64,000 bases of DNA, from positions 5,589,246-5,653,245 of the forward strand of contig OZ017770.1 of the NCBI GenBank assembly GCA_963969345.1, given 5' to 3'. Position numbers and translations under genes: made by a program. Shown piece by piece: positions 22,432-35,510 of the stretch. Position 1 is the stretch's first letter. Each line of letters opens with the position of its first letter. This DNA is from Turbatrix aceti (lineage: Eukaryota; Nematoda; Chromadorea; Rhabditida; Panagrolaimidae). The notes beneath the pieces are model-generated. The model was not told where the DNA came from. It was given only the letters and a program-made list of their open reading frames with translations, and ran no database searches.

Positions 22432-23328
22432 TCGCCTGTCGGAAAGGGATCTTTTACTTTTTTCCCTTTGCCGACGTCCCGGGGGTCTTGGTGGTGGTGT
22501 CTTACGCTACTCGCTAGCTCTCCTTCTCTCTCTCTTTCCTTGCCTTAGAGAAGGGCGGTCCCGTTTATAGAACAGGCAAATTGAGAGAAACGCGATAGAG
22601 CCTGTTGTATTTGTTCCGCCAGAGGGACGCGTCCAGCCAGCAAGTCAGCCTGCACACACGCAAGGGGCTAGGTGGTATACGGTAGAGCCGAAAAAAAAAA
22701 AACTGCAAAAATGTGTCGCCCGCAGCGTTGAGTAGCGTTTGCGGAATCTAAAATGTCCGAATACCGTTGATGAACCAATGGTTGTTATAACGAAGGGAGG
22801 AGTTGTGTCGTAAAGAATACGATTCGTGCCTGAAAAAAATCTCTGTTTTTGTTTCGATAATTAGTGGAAGGATACGCGTGCAAGTCACGTTATTCTCGCT
22901 AGGATGTGTGTCAATATAATAATTATCCGGAAAATAATGTGACAAATTTCAAGTTAATAATGAAGGAAAAGCCATAACACCCTGTTGTAAACTTTGACGG
23001 GCAATTGAACAACATGTTGCCAAACCACAATAAACATGACAATAAACAGTCATAAACACAAAATGATTACCAAAATGTGTAGTTTAAAAGAAGGCCTTAT
23101 GTGGTGGTAAAAGGGCGAAAAAGAGACGAATTCCGTTCACTGCTGCCGTTATCAGCTTCAGATAGTTTTTGTAGTACCATTAAAGCCCTGGTGGTCCCCA
23201 ATTCCCAGCTTCCGGAGGAGACGATAAGGAATATCGCGTGTATTTAGTGCCGAACTATAGCTTGTATTTAACACAAAACAATCAATTTAGCTAGGCTCCC
23301 CCAGCAAAAATTATGATTAAGTTAGATA

Positions 23329-23408
23329 GTTGTCACCCAGTTTCTAATAACCATAAATTTTGAAGCAACAAAAAATACTATTGCTAAAACAATGGTCTGG
23401 GTGACAAC
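23329..23408. repeat. 80-nt hairpin with perfect 12-bp arms
   Basis: GTTGTCACCCAG (23329-23340) is matched by its exact reverse complement CTGGGTGACAAC (23397-23408). Further pairing is possible inside (ACCAT with ATGGT, GCAA with TTGC), with an AT-rich loop. The size fits a pre-miRNA-like hairpin or a very small foldback element; the sequence alone does not decide. Confidence 0.5.
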
Positions 23409-26400
23409 CTCATATAGGGGCAACAACAATGAAGTACTGTTCCGGGTGCCTCCTAAAACATTGCTATTATCGTAAATGTAATGCTGCAATCGTTGTTGTC
23501 GTCGTAGAGACTTCGGCCAGTCGATGTCGACGACTGCCAACGATGCTGCCCGATGGATATCCCGCTTCCAACCAAAACGACCCAAAGTCAGTGAATTTGT
23601 ATAACTTCCCCGTTTTTTTATGGTAAAATAACAAAACTCTTTTTGGCATTAAGAAAATGACCGGTGAAGGACAGAGTCGATCGGGAGACTTTTTTTTATA
23701 AACTTTTATTGTTGCACGCAATTTTTATTTGCACTTCTGAGAGAACAATATCGTCGCTCGCCCGGCACTCGACCGGGTCTCACGATAATGCGCAAACACA
23801 CCACGACCCATAGATGTCTAGCTTCAGAAAAAAAAAATCTTATATGATGTTCAAGGTGTTTTTGAGCATACGATGCGCGCGTGCGCTCATAATACGACAT
23901 ACATGGTTGAAGGGCAAAAAAATTCAATAATGCTCTGGCTCACGCAAGGTAGGCATTTTTTCAAAAAAGGCTGGAAGAAAGGCATAGGGCAGCAAAACCA
24001 CAGGGTTGTATTATTTGGATCTGCATGGCATTTTCCAAATAAACAAGAGAGGGGATAAAATGTGCCCAAATCTGCCAGCAACACCACCTAGCAGACATGC
24101 GCGCGCGCAGCATGGTTACCATCATCGTAAAACTTGATTAGCCAATTAATGAGCAGTTTTCAAGGTGGCCTTTTTCTCGTAGTCAAATAAATTTTGAGAA
24201 AAGAACAAAACGGAAAAGAGGCCAGTTGCGTTCCTCACCATTGCCGCGGCATCCCCATCGCCTCCAAAAAGCTTGCATTGGTTTTTTTGCCGGCCTCGCC
24301 TCTTTCCTCCTCTGACTGAGTATAACACAGTAGGAACATTTGGCTTAGCTGCCAGGATTTTGTCCTCGTCGGCGCCTATGCTTTGATCTACCTACCTCTG
24401 GCTATCTTTCTATCTCCCTTGGCACCAGATTTGCTTCCGCTCTTCTTTAAAAGAAATATATAGCTTACGGTAATATAGGTAAACATTTTTCAGCTGTTCT
24501 TTTCTAGATTTTTTACGTTAAACAAAATATCGAATTTTTTTTTGGGCAAATGCAAACACCGTATTGTCACCGAAATTTATCTTACTCATCACGCGACAAA
24601 CCTGAAAATGCTGAAAAGAAGGAATGAAGAATGTTATCTCTCAGTTACGGTGGCTTTTGTAGGGTCTCTTTGACAAAAAAAAATAAGTAGTCGCATGGTC
24701 TCAGAATCTCCCGTCGTCCCTCCTTGTTAAACTTTTATGAATTTATTAAAATGTTAGTATTGTTGTAACGCATTTATGATAGTCTCAGACAAAGAAGGAC
24801 CCATCCATAACGTTTAGGAATCGAATTCTGTTTTTAGTTCGTCCAAAAAAATATACACTCCCTCAGAAAATAATAAAAAATACATTTGGGGGAAGGTAAA
24901 GCATTGATTTTGGGGGCTGCTAATTGTGAGCAAACGAGCGTTTCCAGATTGCAAACAAATCTTTTGGGTGGCGAATCTAGCCCAGACATATGGTTTTTGG
25001 CAACTCAAAAAGCTGTTTTTTAAGCAGCCATTGCTAAGTCATTTTCGCGGATTACGAGTACCCTTCAATCGCCCCGTTCTCGACTTCTTGCGTGCGCAAA
25101 ATAGACAAGGTCGGCCACCCAACATCTTCTCGGCACGTTATAATTTTTTTAGCATCATATGTGTCAGTATTTTTTTGTTTTAGTACAAAGCAAGAATGTT
25201 TACCACTAGAAGGGGTTAATAGTACCCCGTTGTTATCGATTACAGCCTAAAAACTTCATGTATTTGCGCTTGAATGACGATTTCGGCGCGTGGCATAGCG
25301 TGCACAAGAAAAAGAGAACTATCGCCGTAAAAAAATGCCGTGATACAGAAATCGATCAAGCGCAACATTGAATCGCATTCTACACGTTTCGCCTACGATG
25401 AAACGAGTAAAGACACTGTTTTTGCGCGGTCACGCTTGTCTTTCCCCCATCCGAACTCGTCATTGCCTTGCTCCGTTTCTCTCATGTTTCTCCTCTCTCT
25501 TGCATTCGCTACCGTAATCGCTGTGCGTCATTGCGGACGAATTCTGCCTCCTCTGCCCGTTTGGCTCTTCTTCTTATTCCTACTCTAACGCTTTTTACCA
25601 CAAATGAGCGGAAAGAAAGAAACGAAGATGAGCGTACTGCCTCCAGGAAAAAGAGGGAGATGGCAGAATAACTGTGAAAATTCTATTCTTTTCTTCCGTT
25701 ATCAAAACCGAAGTCTTTAAGAGCTCCAAAAATCGGTCAAAGCTAGGGCGCTGTCTACTCGTCTTTTACTTTTAGTGCTTTTTTTCTAGCAGGAAGTCAT
25801 CGTCGTCATGGTAAAATAATAAAAAAAAGAGACAATGACAAAAAAATAATACAGCCAACTGAACTTTTGCCAGTGAGCAATTGTTATCGAACGAAGTATG
25901 CGCGAAGACCATAAAACCAGCTTGTCACAGTCACACGCGCATCGACGATACCCTCCAACTACCGTTCGCCAAAGGTGAACGCATTCGTAAATCGCTCACC
26001 TGTCTCCAGGTGTGGTTTCTAGCCCTTTTGACTACTGCCGACTTTTGAGTTGGAAAACAATAAAATGATTACACACAGACGGGACACAAAATAAAGCATC
26101 CGGCTTGTTGTCAAATATTGGACGAGATTTAGCAGTCCTTGCTTTGATCAAAGCGAGAAAGTTTGTTGAATTACAGACACAAAATTGAAGGGAGGGGAGA
26201 ATACTGTACATTACGTTAAAACTAAACGCGTAACCCAACAAAGGCAACAGAGAAACGGGAGATTTGATGCATGCAAAAAACGACACTTGAAATCGACTCT
26301 ACCAAAAAATGAGCATCTGAAGGACATCTTTTTCAAATTTACATACAGACAGTGTCATTGACACTATAATTATCGCACGTCATTGAAGACAAAAAAATGC

Positions 26401-29400
26401 ATCAGTAGCGGGTGGATGTATACTTGAAATTACACGTTTTGTAACTTGTTGCCAAGATGTAGGCAGTTAAAAACCCCGTTAGAATTTCCTCCCAAACGCC
26501 AAAAAGTATAAAAATCAGTATAAGAGGGAGAAATTTGTCCGGAGAGCAATATCGGCCAAGAATAATGGTCCTGAAGCATTGTCTCAGAGAATAACATTGT
26601 TAATGACTACCGAAAATGAGGTAGTAAAACCCGTGATTGCAACAACGAGCGCCGGTGAGTGCACAAATAGACGCGGTGTCTGGCTTTGGATTTAGTCCTG
26701 AGACCAGAGGTTTCAGGTAACCCGGAAGGATGGACTGATTAGGTTGTAAATTTCGGAATCAGACAACTGCTATCATCTTCCTATTTTATGATTGAATAAA
26801 TTTGTCTAACAAACAAACATAAAGTGCGTGATACGTGGATTGTGTTGCATGACTGATCAGTAGCAGTTAAAAAGTGAGGCAAAAAAAGTTTTTTGTCATG
26901 TAAAAAAATTTAACGCGCGCGCAAGGATTGTGGAAAAAAAATTTGAAAAATGAAAAAAGAGGACGGAAATCAAAACTGCTTCCGGTCGGGGTGACAGAAC
27001 AACCACCACCACAGTAGTTGTCGGGTTGTACCCGATTATCTGGCGCCGATGGCTTTCAACCACCCCACGACTCTTTTCGACTTTCCGAAAACGAACGGCA
27101 CACACCGGACACGCGCTTCGAAGTCGTAAAACTGCATGCAACCGATGCAAGGATAGGAGGCACTTTGTCGATGATGGTTTTGTGGTTGCCAAAAGCCACA
27201 AACCGTTTGTTTCCGGTTTTGCATGCATAATTTCAAGGACAGTCTTGATTTTGTATAAAAATTCACTAAGGTTTTTAAAGATTCAAACTTGGGAGTATGT
27301 TAAAAGTCACCAATCTGTCAAAATTATTTTGAAGCACAAATAATTTGGCACAAAATCAAAGGTGTCGTAAACCTACGTAAAGTACAGTACATCCGTCCTG
27401 ATCAAAGAAGTGTAAATACCTGAATTCGCATTGACATCCAACCTCTGTGTGTTCGACAAAGACGTCAGCAGCGGAGCATCATAATTGCCTGAAAAAAATC
27501 ACAAGTGAAAAAACAAATAATTAGGCGCTTTACAAGGGTAGCAGGGATGACAATAATTATTATTGCAATCATACGTGGCAATAATCACACTTCGCGGTCA
27601 AACAAGTTTCATTAACTCACTGCGGTTTGTTTTTCTGTTCGTGGACAGATTCATGGTAAATTATTCATAAAGCAATCACGTCAAATCTACATAAATGCTT
27701 ATGAAACAAATTTGTTAGTTGCTAAGCGGTAGTTGTAGACGTAGTTGTAGAAAACAGCGGCAAGATCAAAGGATCCCAGCAGCAAAGGACGGCGCTTCGG
27801 GAAAGAATAGGAAGAGAGAGAACCAAAAACAAGTTGATAGTCAAGAGAAACAGAGCGATCGAAGGAGTTAACCTGTTACAATGCGATAAATCAGAGAGAC
27901 GGATATCATCGGAGGCAAGCATGCTTTTTCAATGGCCTGCAGGAGTTGTGTTGTGACAAGTAGCGATTAGACAACGATCGATGACACCTTCATTTATAAG
28001 CCGCATCATTAATTTTGCCATCAAGAAATTTTTATAGTACAGACAGCAACGTATTTGGTATCCGGAATACAGTATAATAAAAATCCACAAAAAATGTCAA
28101 AGTTAAAAATGGGTAAATGCGGAGCTTAATATGCATAGTTTTATGTGGTCTCGTGGGTGTTTAGTACCCCTATATAAATACTGTAATACGCGAATCAAAC
28201 AAGCAAATAAGCACATTGAGCGCAAATTGGTCAATTCAGACTCGCGATTGTCAAACTTGGAAGCAGCATCAAGACCATTATTATACGTTAACTGCCCATA
28301 ACAAAATGCAACTAACGGCATGCATTGCTACCAAGTTGCTGCCAACTCAGCTTGGTTACTAACTTGCGAGAAAAACCCAAAAAAAATCACCCCAATTCCC
28401 GTCAACTAAGAACAAAGAAAATATCGCCGCTCTTATGTATGCCTGTGTGCGACCCAAACGTGATTGAGCAAGTCCTAGCTAACCACAAGCAATCACCTCG
28501 GATAGCCTAATAAATTATGTACATCGACAATGAGTAAAGTGAGATCAAAAGTATGGGAGCAAAATAATGTGTCAATGAAAATTGCCAAAATCACACAAAC
28601 GGACTGTCGACTTGGATTGCCAGGTTATACGAGGCAATAAAAAATAACCAATGCCGCTTATGTAGAAGCACCGATGTGGTCGCGCTGCGAGCACAAAAAA
28701 CGCCTTGCCACCAACGATCTGTGAGGGCCCCCCTCTTTGACGAGCGGCGTAGATCAAAAGTTGTGAATCGAGTTGAAAGGAGAGATCTGGATTTTTTTCT
28801 ATATGATCAGATTAAACTGTCATTGAGGAGGTTCAAAAAAAAACTTGACACAGGCGCAAGAAAGAGAAGTTGTCTTACTATGTATGTTGGGGACAGGAAG
28901 AAAATACCAGAGTTCAAATGAGGCTAACCGGAAGCTAAGCATCTTACTCTCACCGTCCACCGCTTTTTTCAATGGCTTCAAAGTAGGCATGTTCTTCTTT
29001 GTCGTTTTTTTGTACGACAGTAAACGTCGCGAACGCTTTGGAATGAAAAAGATGCGACTGAAGATAGACATCGAAAAGGATGTTAGAGTGCTGTGCTTTA
29101 CCTCATTTGACATTTGATCCTTGTAATGTTTTGAGCAACTCCCAAAAAACAAGAAAGAATTCCGCTTTTGAGAGCACAAATCCGTTATTCGCAAAGGCAA
29201 CGTCCCAAATAGCCTGCAGCAACAAAAATAACCAACAAAACAAGAGAAAATTAGAAATTATATAATTGATGGTTGCAATTTAAAGATGATTTAGAACGAA
29301 TTAAACTATGCAGTTAAAATTAATGTAAAACATGGGATAGGTGCGATCAACTTTCTGCCAGGCATCACCTCAACCAATGCAGACAAGGAAACCTATCCTC

Positions 29401-29795
29401 GCTGCACTCCTGTCGTGAATTTGCATATCTTGGAAATCAACGCACTACAAGCACATGAATTGCATTAGAACAACGTTGTAAAACTTGGTGGCAACCTACG
29501 GCAGGAGGCAAAAGAAGTGCGTGAAACAGAAAAAGACATGGATGAGTGAAGATTCGTCAATCAAACAAAGACTCAAGTACAGACAAATGCAAAACAGGAA
29601 AAATAAAAAGTTTTTCTCAGAATTTGGCAGCGCAAAAATGGGCTACGGGATTACATGCAGCACAGGTGAAAAAAAAGGTAAACGCCTTTATTTCCCACTT
29701 CCAAGCTTTTGTGCAGGTATCAGAAAACAGCATGCACAAAGTGGAAGCTCGTTGTTAAGTTGTTAATTTAATAACCGTCAATTTGATTTTGATTG

Positions 29796-29811
29796 CTGAC
29801 TTATAAGTCAG
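29796..29811. repeat. Perfect 16-bp palindrome
   Basis: CTGACTTATAAGTCAG is a perfect palindrome in the region between the Hox genes. It could be a dimeric-factor binding site; function unknown. Confidence 0.4.
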
Positions 29812-32800
29812 AAAGCGGCACGCTACTCCAGTCGGAGAATAAATAAACAAAACGTATGCTCGGTAGTTGCGCAATCAGGAATCATTAATCACGCCTCGCA
29901 GGGAGGTATACTGCACCATAACCCATTCCATAAAAAACAGACTCGTCCGTGTTAACACCTCTCTCTTTTTTCCGAGAAGTACACCAACAAATCCAAATTA
30001 ACGGTAAAAAGAGAAAATTCAAAAACGGCTGCAGAAGACCGCCCTGTCATCGTCGTTTGTATGTGACACGACACATGTTCAACTTCAGAAGGATACACCA
30101 GCCTGTTTATTGTCCGTTAATGAGCCATCTAATTGAATACCCGACTTGGAGTCAAAAAAGCGCAGAAGTGTTTTTTGAAGTGACTGCGCAAAGCCGCCGC
30201 CGATGGCCATAAAAAAGCGCAAATCGCAACTGGTGCGTTCGTATTTTTTGTTCTTTGCCGCTTTGCCTGCGCGACACCACGACGTTCATACAAGCAGGTG
30301 CCGAGATCCAACTGTCGGTAGAAGTGATCATGGTTGGAAAGTGGGGTAATTTAAACTTGCATTTAACCACAGATAAAAGAGAGATCCGCTTTTACCATAT
30401 TTGGCGCCGTCGCGATCTAAGGAGCTTTCTGGAAATTTGCGACAAATGCTAAATCCCAGGAAAATACATGGAAAGCATGCGTGCGTATTTTCAGCACGCC
30501 AAAAGACACACCGAGCATTCACTAGAATTTATCCGTTGTCCAACTGGTCAGTTAGCGGCTACTCACTTTTCTAGATTTCGGTAGTTGAGGGATCACCTTT
30601 TTGCAAACGGACAAAGGCCGTAAGTTGTCAAAATGTCAAAATAGCAATTTTACGATGGCTGTGAACAAGTGTCAAATGAGGCACTCATCATCTTCGGTTT
30701 TGCGGTAATTTTTCCTAAGTTAAACACACGCGCAGCACATCCAGTAGTTAATGTGCAAATGTCGTAAATCTATTACTTGAGAAAGCAGAGTCAAAAACAA
30801 AGTGACAGTGTTACAAAACGCGCGCAGGCACTGGGTTACACGACTTTACCGCTAGAGAGAATGGGTCAAACTTTTTTAACAGATACCGAATACGACTGCA
30901 AAAACACCTAACAGAAAGATTAGGCGGAAATCACAAGGGGTAAAAATGATTCACCGTGCGAAAGCGAAAAGGAAATATATCACCGGTTTTTTCTTGAAAC
31001 CATGAGATGATATTTTTTGCTCTATTAATTGATTTTTTATTGTTCAAATACGACTCATTATTTTAAATTTATCACGATTCACGAAAAATTCCAGACGAAC
31101 AGATTTCCTCAAAAAAGGTCATCAGTTGTATAAATGTACGTAAATCACTCGGCAACCGTAGTTTTACGCACTGCTCAAAGAGACCGCTACCGGGGAGTTC
31201 GTTTGATCGCGAGTACTTGGGGACACGTCAAGTGAGATTACAATCATTTCGTGAGAAGATTTCGTCTTTTATCAGAGGATATGGTGTGCAGTGTTTTCGT
31301 TGAGCAGTTGAATTCAATTCTCGGAGATAAAAAATATTAGCCATTGTCCTTCTTGCTTGGCAACCAACTTTTTTTGCGCAACAACATTCTGAATTTTGAG
31401 AAGAAAATGGTAGCGGTAAGATGAGCGCTATTGATCGACACACAAAACAACAATGTGACTGACAACGATTGTCAGGCTCGGCAATAAAAATGTTTGGACC
31501 CTCTTTGTGAATGGCCGTGGCCTTTGTACCGAGATCATAACTCATTTTGGCTCACCGTGGTCGCAAGTTGTGGGCATTAACGCACAGGTGTCAAGCATTT
31601 TTATGACCTGTTGCGTGGATGGTTTGGCACCTTCTACGATTGTCTACCTGATCTCGCAAACTTTTACTCACTCGATATGGTTTTGTTCTTTTAATTGTGT
31701 CATTTTTACTCATATGACATACTTTTGTTTTTCCAATGCCTCAGAACCAGTCCAACTGTTGTGTCAGCAATTTTTGAATTCGCGTGTCTAATTTTGCGAG
31801 TCATGACGATATTGCCTTTTGTAACGTCTGTTTTTCTCAATAAATTTCCAAACACGCATCGTGGTGTATTTCGCTAAATTCAACACTCAATTTATTGCCA
31901 TCCAAAGAGGGCCATCGGCACACTTACTCCTGTGACGATGGCTACTGTAACATGCAAATCAACCGTGCACTCCAAGAAATATGGTTCATTTTTGAAGCCG
32001 TCGGACGCTTGCTCCGGAAAAAAAGGAGAAAGAAACCGACCGATGTCACTAGGTACTGTAGCTTGTCACCATTTTCTCCAAAAATAGTCACTCCTCCGGG
32101 CGATTGCACTCAGGCCCCGCTAGTGATTGGGAGAAGTCACTTCACTTCACAGCGGGAAATTCAATTAAAAAAAAGAAGGTTGTCAGCTGCCGAACGTCGG
32201 AGCGATAAGTCATACTTTTGTCTTTGTCTTTGACTGACTGACGTGAAGTCCTCAGGGGCGTTTGTATACTATACTTTTTTTGCCGTTTTTGCCAACTGTT
32301 TGCCCTGTGTTTTTTTTTCTGCTTTTTAATTTTTAAATGTACGTGCCATGGATAACAAATGTTCGTTGGAGATTATACTTTTTGAATTAATGCTGCCAGA
32401 CACGCGCAAGACAATCGGGGGAACTCACTTGGCTACCAGCGGCATTTTGCTTTGAACTCGTCTCCAAGTCTGCAACGCAAAAATTTATTAGTTCAAAGTA
32501 GCGCAGAGAATAGAAAAGTTAAAGCCAAGGCAGGGAGGGCCACAACTTGTCTGTCACTGGATTCCTTTACTCTTGCGCCAAATTCGCAAAACGCCGGCTT
32601 TTCAAATCAGTTTCAAAGCTCATGCCGCTTTTTATAAAATACAGAGCGTACTGTAAAAAAGTCATATGTTGACAAATTGAATTTAAAGAAAGCCGTCAGT
32701 GCTTGTGGTAGGCTGAAAACCATGACGGTTGGTGCAGTCTTTTTTTTCCTAGCGCGTAATTTTCTTTGTGGAAACGACAGGTTTTTTCAACTACCTTCAG

Positions 32801-32929
32801 AACACCCCGGAACGTGATGATAAGTCATTTACGTTCGGTCATGCATCTGTGCCTTTGGCAAAAAACAATTGCACTACTTGAATGAAACCGAATGATATAA
32901 CTTAGATAGCTGCCGGGGCCATTGTTCCA

Positions 32930-32949
32930 ATTCATTCATTCATTCATTC
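32930..32949 (+). repeat. ATTC tetranucleotide microsatellite
   Basis: Five uninterrupted ATTC repeats. Confidence 0.8.
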
Positions 32950-35510
32950 TTTCGTATCTTTTTTTTCTCATTGATTTTGTTGCCCGGCTGTCTGCTTGCC
33001 TGACTAAAAAAACTACAGTATGTCATTCATTCTGTGATGAAGCGATAAGGTGCGACTCGAAGCAGTTCCACCTATTGATCCGTGGCGCTGCTGGCACTCT
33101 TGATTACGAATGAGTTTTATTATTTATTGTCAGTTTACTGTTATTTCCATACCTTAAAACTGTTTGGCCCCTAAGTTTCGGCATTTGAGAATACACATCT
33201 TGGTTTTGGCTGTTCACCCTGACTTTGAATCGGTCCAATGCAATGTCATTAAAACCGCGTTCACACTGTCACGTAATTCTTTCCGGCTATCAATTATGGT
33301 AACACAACCTAAACTCATAAAATAAATCTACTGCGTTAAAGTATTGGGGGTAAACTTGGGCAATTGTTGTCACTTTCCGGAGACAGTAAGCTATTAAAAA
33401 TCTCAGTACATAAAGTAGGCTAACAATAAGTCAACTAAAGGACTGCAGTGGACCACCGCCACCGTTACTGGACCTCGCATCAAGTTCAGAATGCACTACG
33501 GCACTCCACCGCTCTAAGCAGAGTGGAAGAGTTGTGTTGTCTTTCTCGGTCAATTGAAACGGAAGTTTTATGAGAGCCCATTTTATCCTGATTTATGTTG
33601 CCGTTTCACCCCAGTCACGCTTAGATCGTCCTGGCAGCCAATCTCATTTGATAGATTTTTGCTTATGCGTCGTTAACACTATTGTGATTAGTCGTTTCGA
33701 TAATCTGTTTATGCATTGGATTACGGCGTTATGATTTTTTTGCGGTTTTGAACGATGTGAAAAACTTAATTAGCAATCGGCACACATTTGAAATTATTTT
33801 CCTCGTTAATGGTGCTGGTCAAAAGTTTTCCTTCATCTCATTTTGGTTATTGTACAAAAAAAAGTCATTCCCTGTATTCATTTTGCCGGAATACGTTCAT
33901 GCGATTGCGGAATACCGTTATCGGGGCCTCAGACGTCAATCTCTGCTGGCTGTAAATTGCGTAAGGTCCGATTTTTTTTGTTTTACCGCAACTCCGTCTT
34001 TCTCAGCCCAGTCGATGGTTCCATATTGCTAGAAATAGTTTTAACGTGTTTGCTTTTGATTATAAAATTCAGAACATGGAATCGCCGTTGCACATGTTAC
34101 CGTAACTTTGTTTTTTTAGTGACACTGATGCAAATAGAAATTTTTCTCAGGAATTCCATTAGCGCTTTTGAATTTTTATTCTTTTTATTATATTACAGGT
34201 CGAATAGTGTTTTTTTGATTATTTAAGGTGGTTTTGGCACGTTGACAGCGTGCACCTGCCCTCTAGCTCGAAGGGGGTGATTATCGCCTTCCGCCCTCCC
34301 TTAAAATCTGCCAAAGCTTGGCAGTTAGGGGTACAGCCGGTATTTTTTGTGCGGTTTGGTTTGGCATCGCATTATGCTTTTATTCTTCTTTTTTTTTCAA
34401 ATCATGGTTTTCATCGGCGAGGATGATCTGTACTACGCCGTCTGTCAGCTCTAGGCCGAAAAGTCAAGAAGTCAGCCGCTTTCAAACGGGTGGCGTCGGC
34501 GTTTTCATAGTGACGACCCTCCTTGAGACATGGGGATGGCTGCGCTTGATTATCAACGAAGAAGGCGAAAATTTACGACATGTTTTACGGGTAGCCAATG
34601 TTCTCTACTAGCGGCGAGATAAAAGACGACTGAGGGTTACTCACCCAAGGAGAGCGCGACCGCTACCCCAGCGCAGCGATACGCTGACTCCGCTACTGCG
34701 ACGGACGACAACGCGACAGCTCGTGGGTTCAGTAACATTTTCCGCTCAAACAGCAGCAGCCAATGACCGTCGAGGGTGGAGCCTTGACTTTTCACCGGTG
34801 CAGGAGGCTTGCTCTCTCGCTCTCTCGCGGTCTCTTGCCCCGCTTGAGTTTGCCCCTCGAGCTTTCAAATCCTTTGTCGCTTACTGCTAACTGCCGAGGG
34901 CCAAAGACGAACGAAGAACGTCTTGTTGGCCCTTTTCAAAATGTTTTTATACTGGAAAGCAAAAAGTTGTTGAGCTTCTTTGTTTTTTTTTTGCATGTGT
35001 GTCCGTATCCGTGTCCCTATCTCTCAAGCTTATATCTCACTCACTCAGGATGGCATCTAGGCGGGGACTGAATTTCTATGTAGCCAAGCTAACTTGCCGG
35101 TCAGTATGACAAAATACGGGGCTATTAGTCACTTGACCTCCCCGAGTAAAATCACCACATTACTCTTCTCCGCGACACCACGAGCGGCAAAAATTTTTAT
35201 TGCTGTCTCACGAAATGCGTGAATTGATTAATTTTATCCCGCTAAGTACCGATGATTACTTCCAGATGCGTTTCAGTCTCGAGAACATTTATTACTCGTA
35301 CAGTCGGACGTGATACCTTTCTCCCCAAAACGATCATTGAGTGTGCAGAAGCAACGCTATCAATCACCCGTGGTCTACGAAGTAACACTCATAAAGTCAG
35401 AATTGCCTATTTCTTCCGTTGTACCCCCAGTTTTTTAACAATCACTTAAATAACCATTAATTGCCCGCCGGAACAAGGGCCGGAGCCGAGGAGTCAAAAC
35501 GAGCGCTACG

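Larger units (their letters stand above)
22432..35510. other. 13-kb gene-free region between divergent Hox genes
   Basis: I find no convincing coding exon on either strand: open frames are short, lack family signatures and do not chain through good splice sites. I looked for another homeobox (WFQNRR-type) and for a Hox-associated mir-10/mir-57-type seed and saw neither by eye. The proximal region before nob-1 (22500-22560) is CT-rich; a CT-rich stretch (34800-34850) also lies before mab-5. The region probably holds shared or separate Hox regulatory elements (inference). Confidence 0.5.

Noticed and set aside
26610..26632. let-7-like string TGAGGTAGT
   Set aside because: Only the seed matches; the following bases differ from let-7 family members and I see no complementary arm for a hairpin nearby.
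26697..26718. lin-4-like string CCTGAGACC with a short palindrome
   Set aside because: The lin-4/mir-125 seed is not exact and the stem is only 9 bp with a 3-base loop, too short for a pre-miRNA.
22432..35510. Possible egl-5 homeobox or mir-10/mir-57 between the Hox genes
   Set aside because: I scanned for WFQNRR-type coding and for ACCCTGTAGA or its complement and saw neither. A profile search would be decisive.
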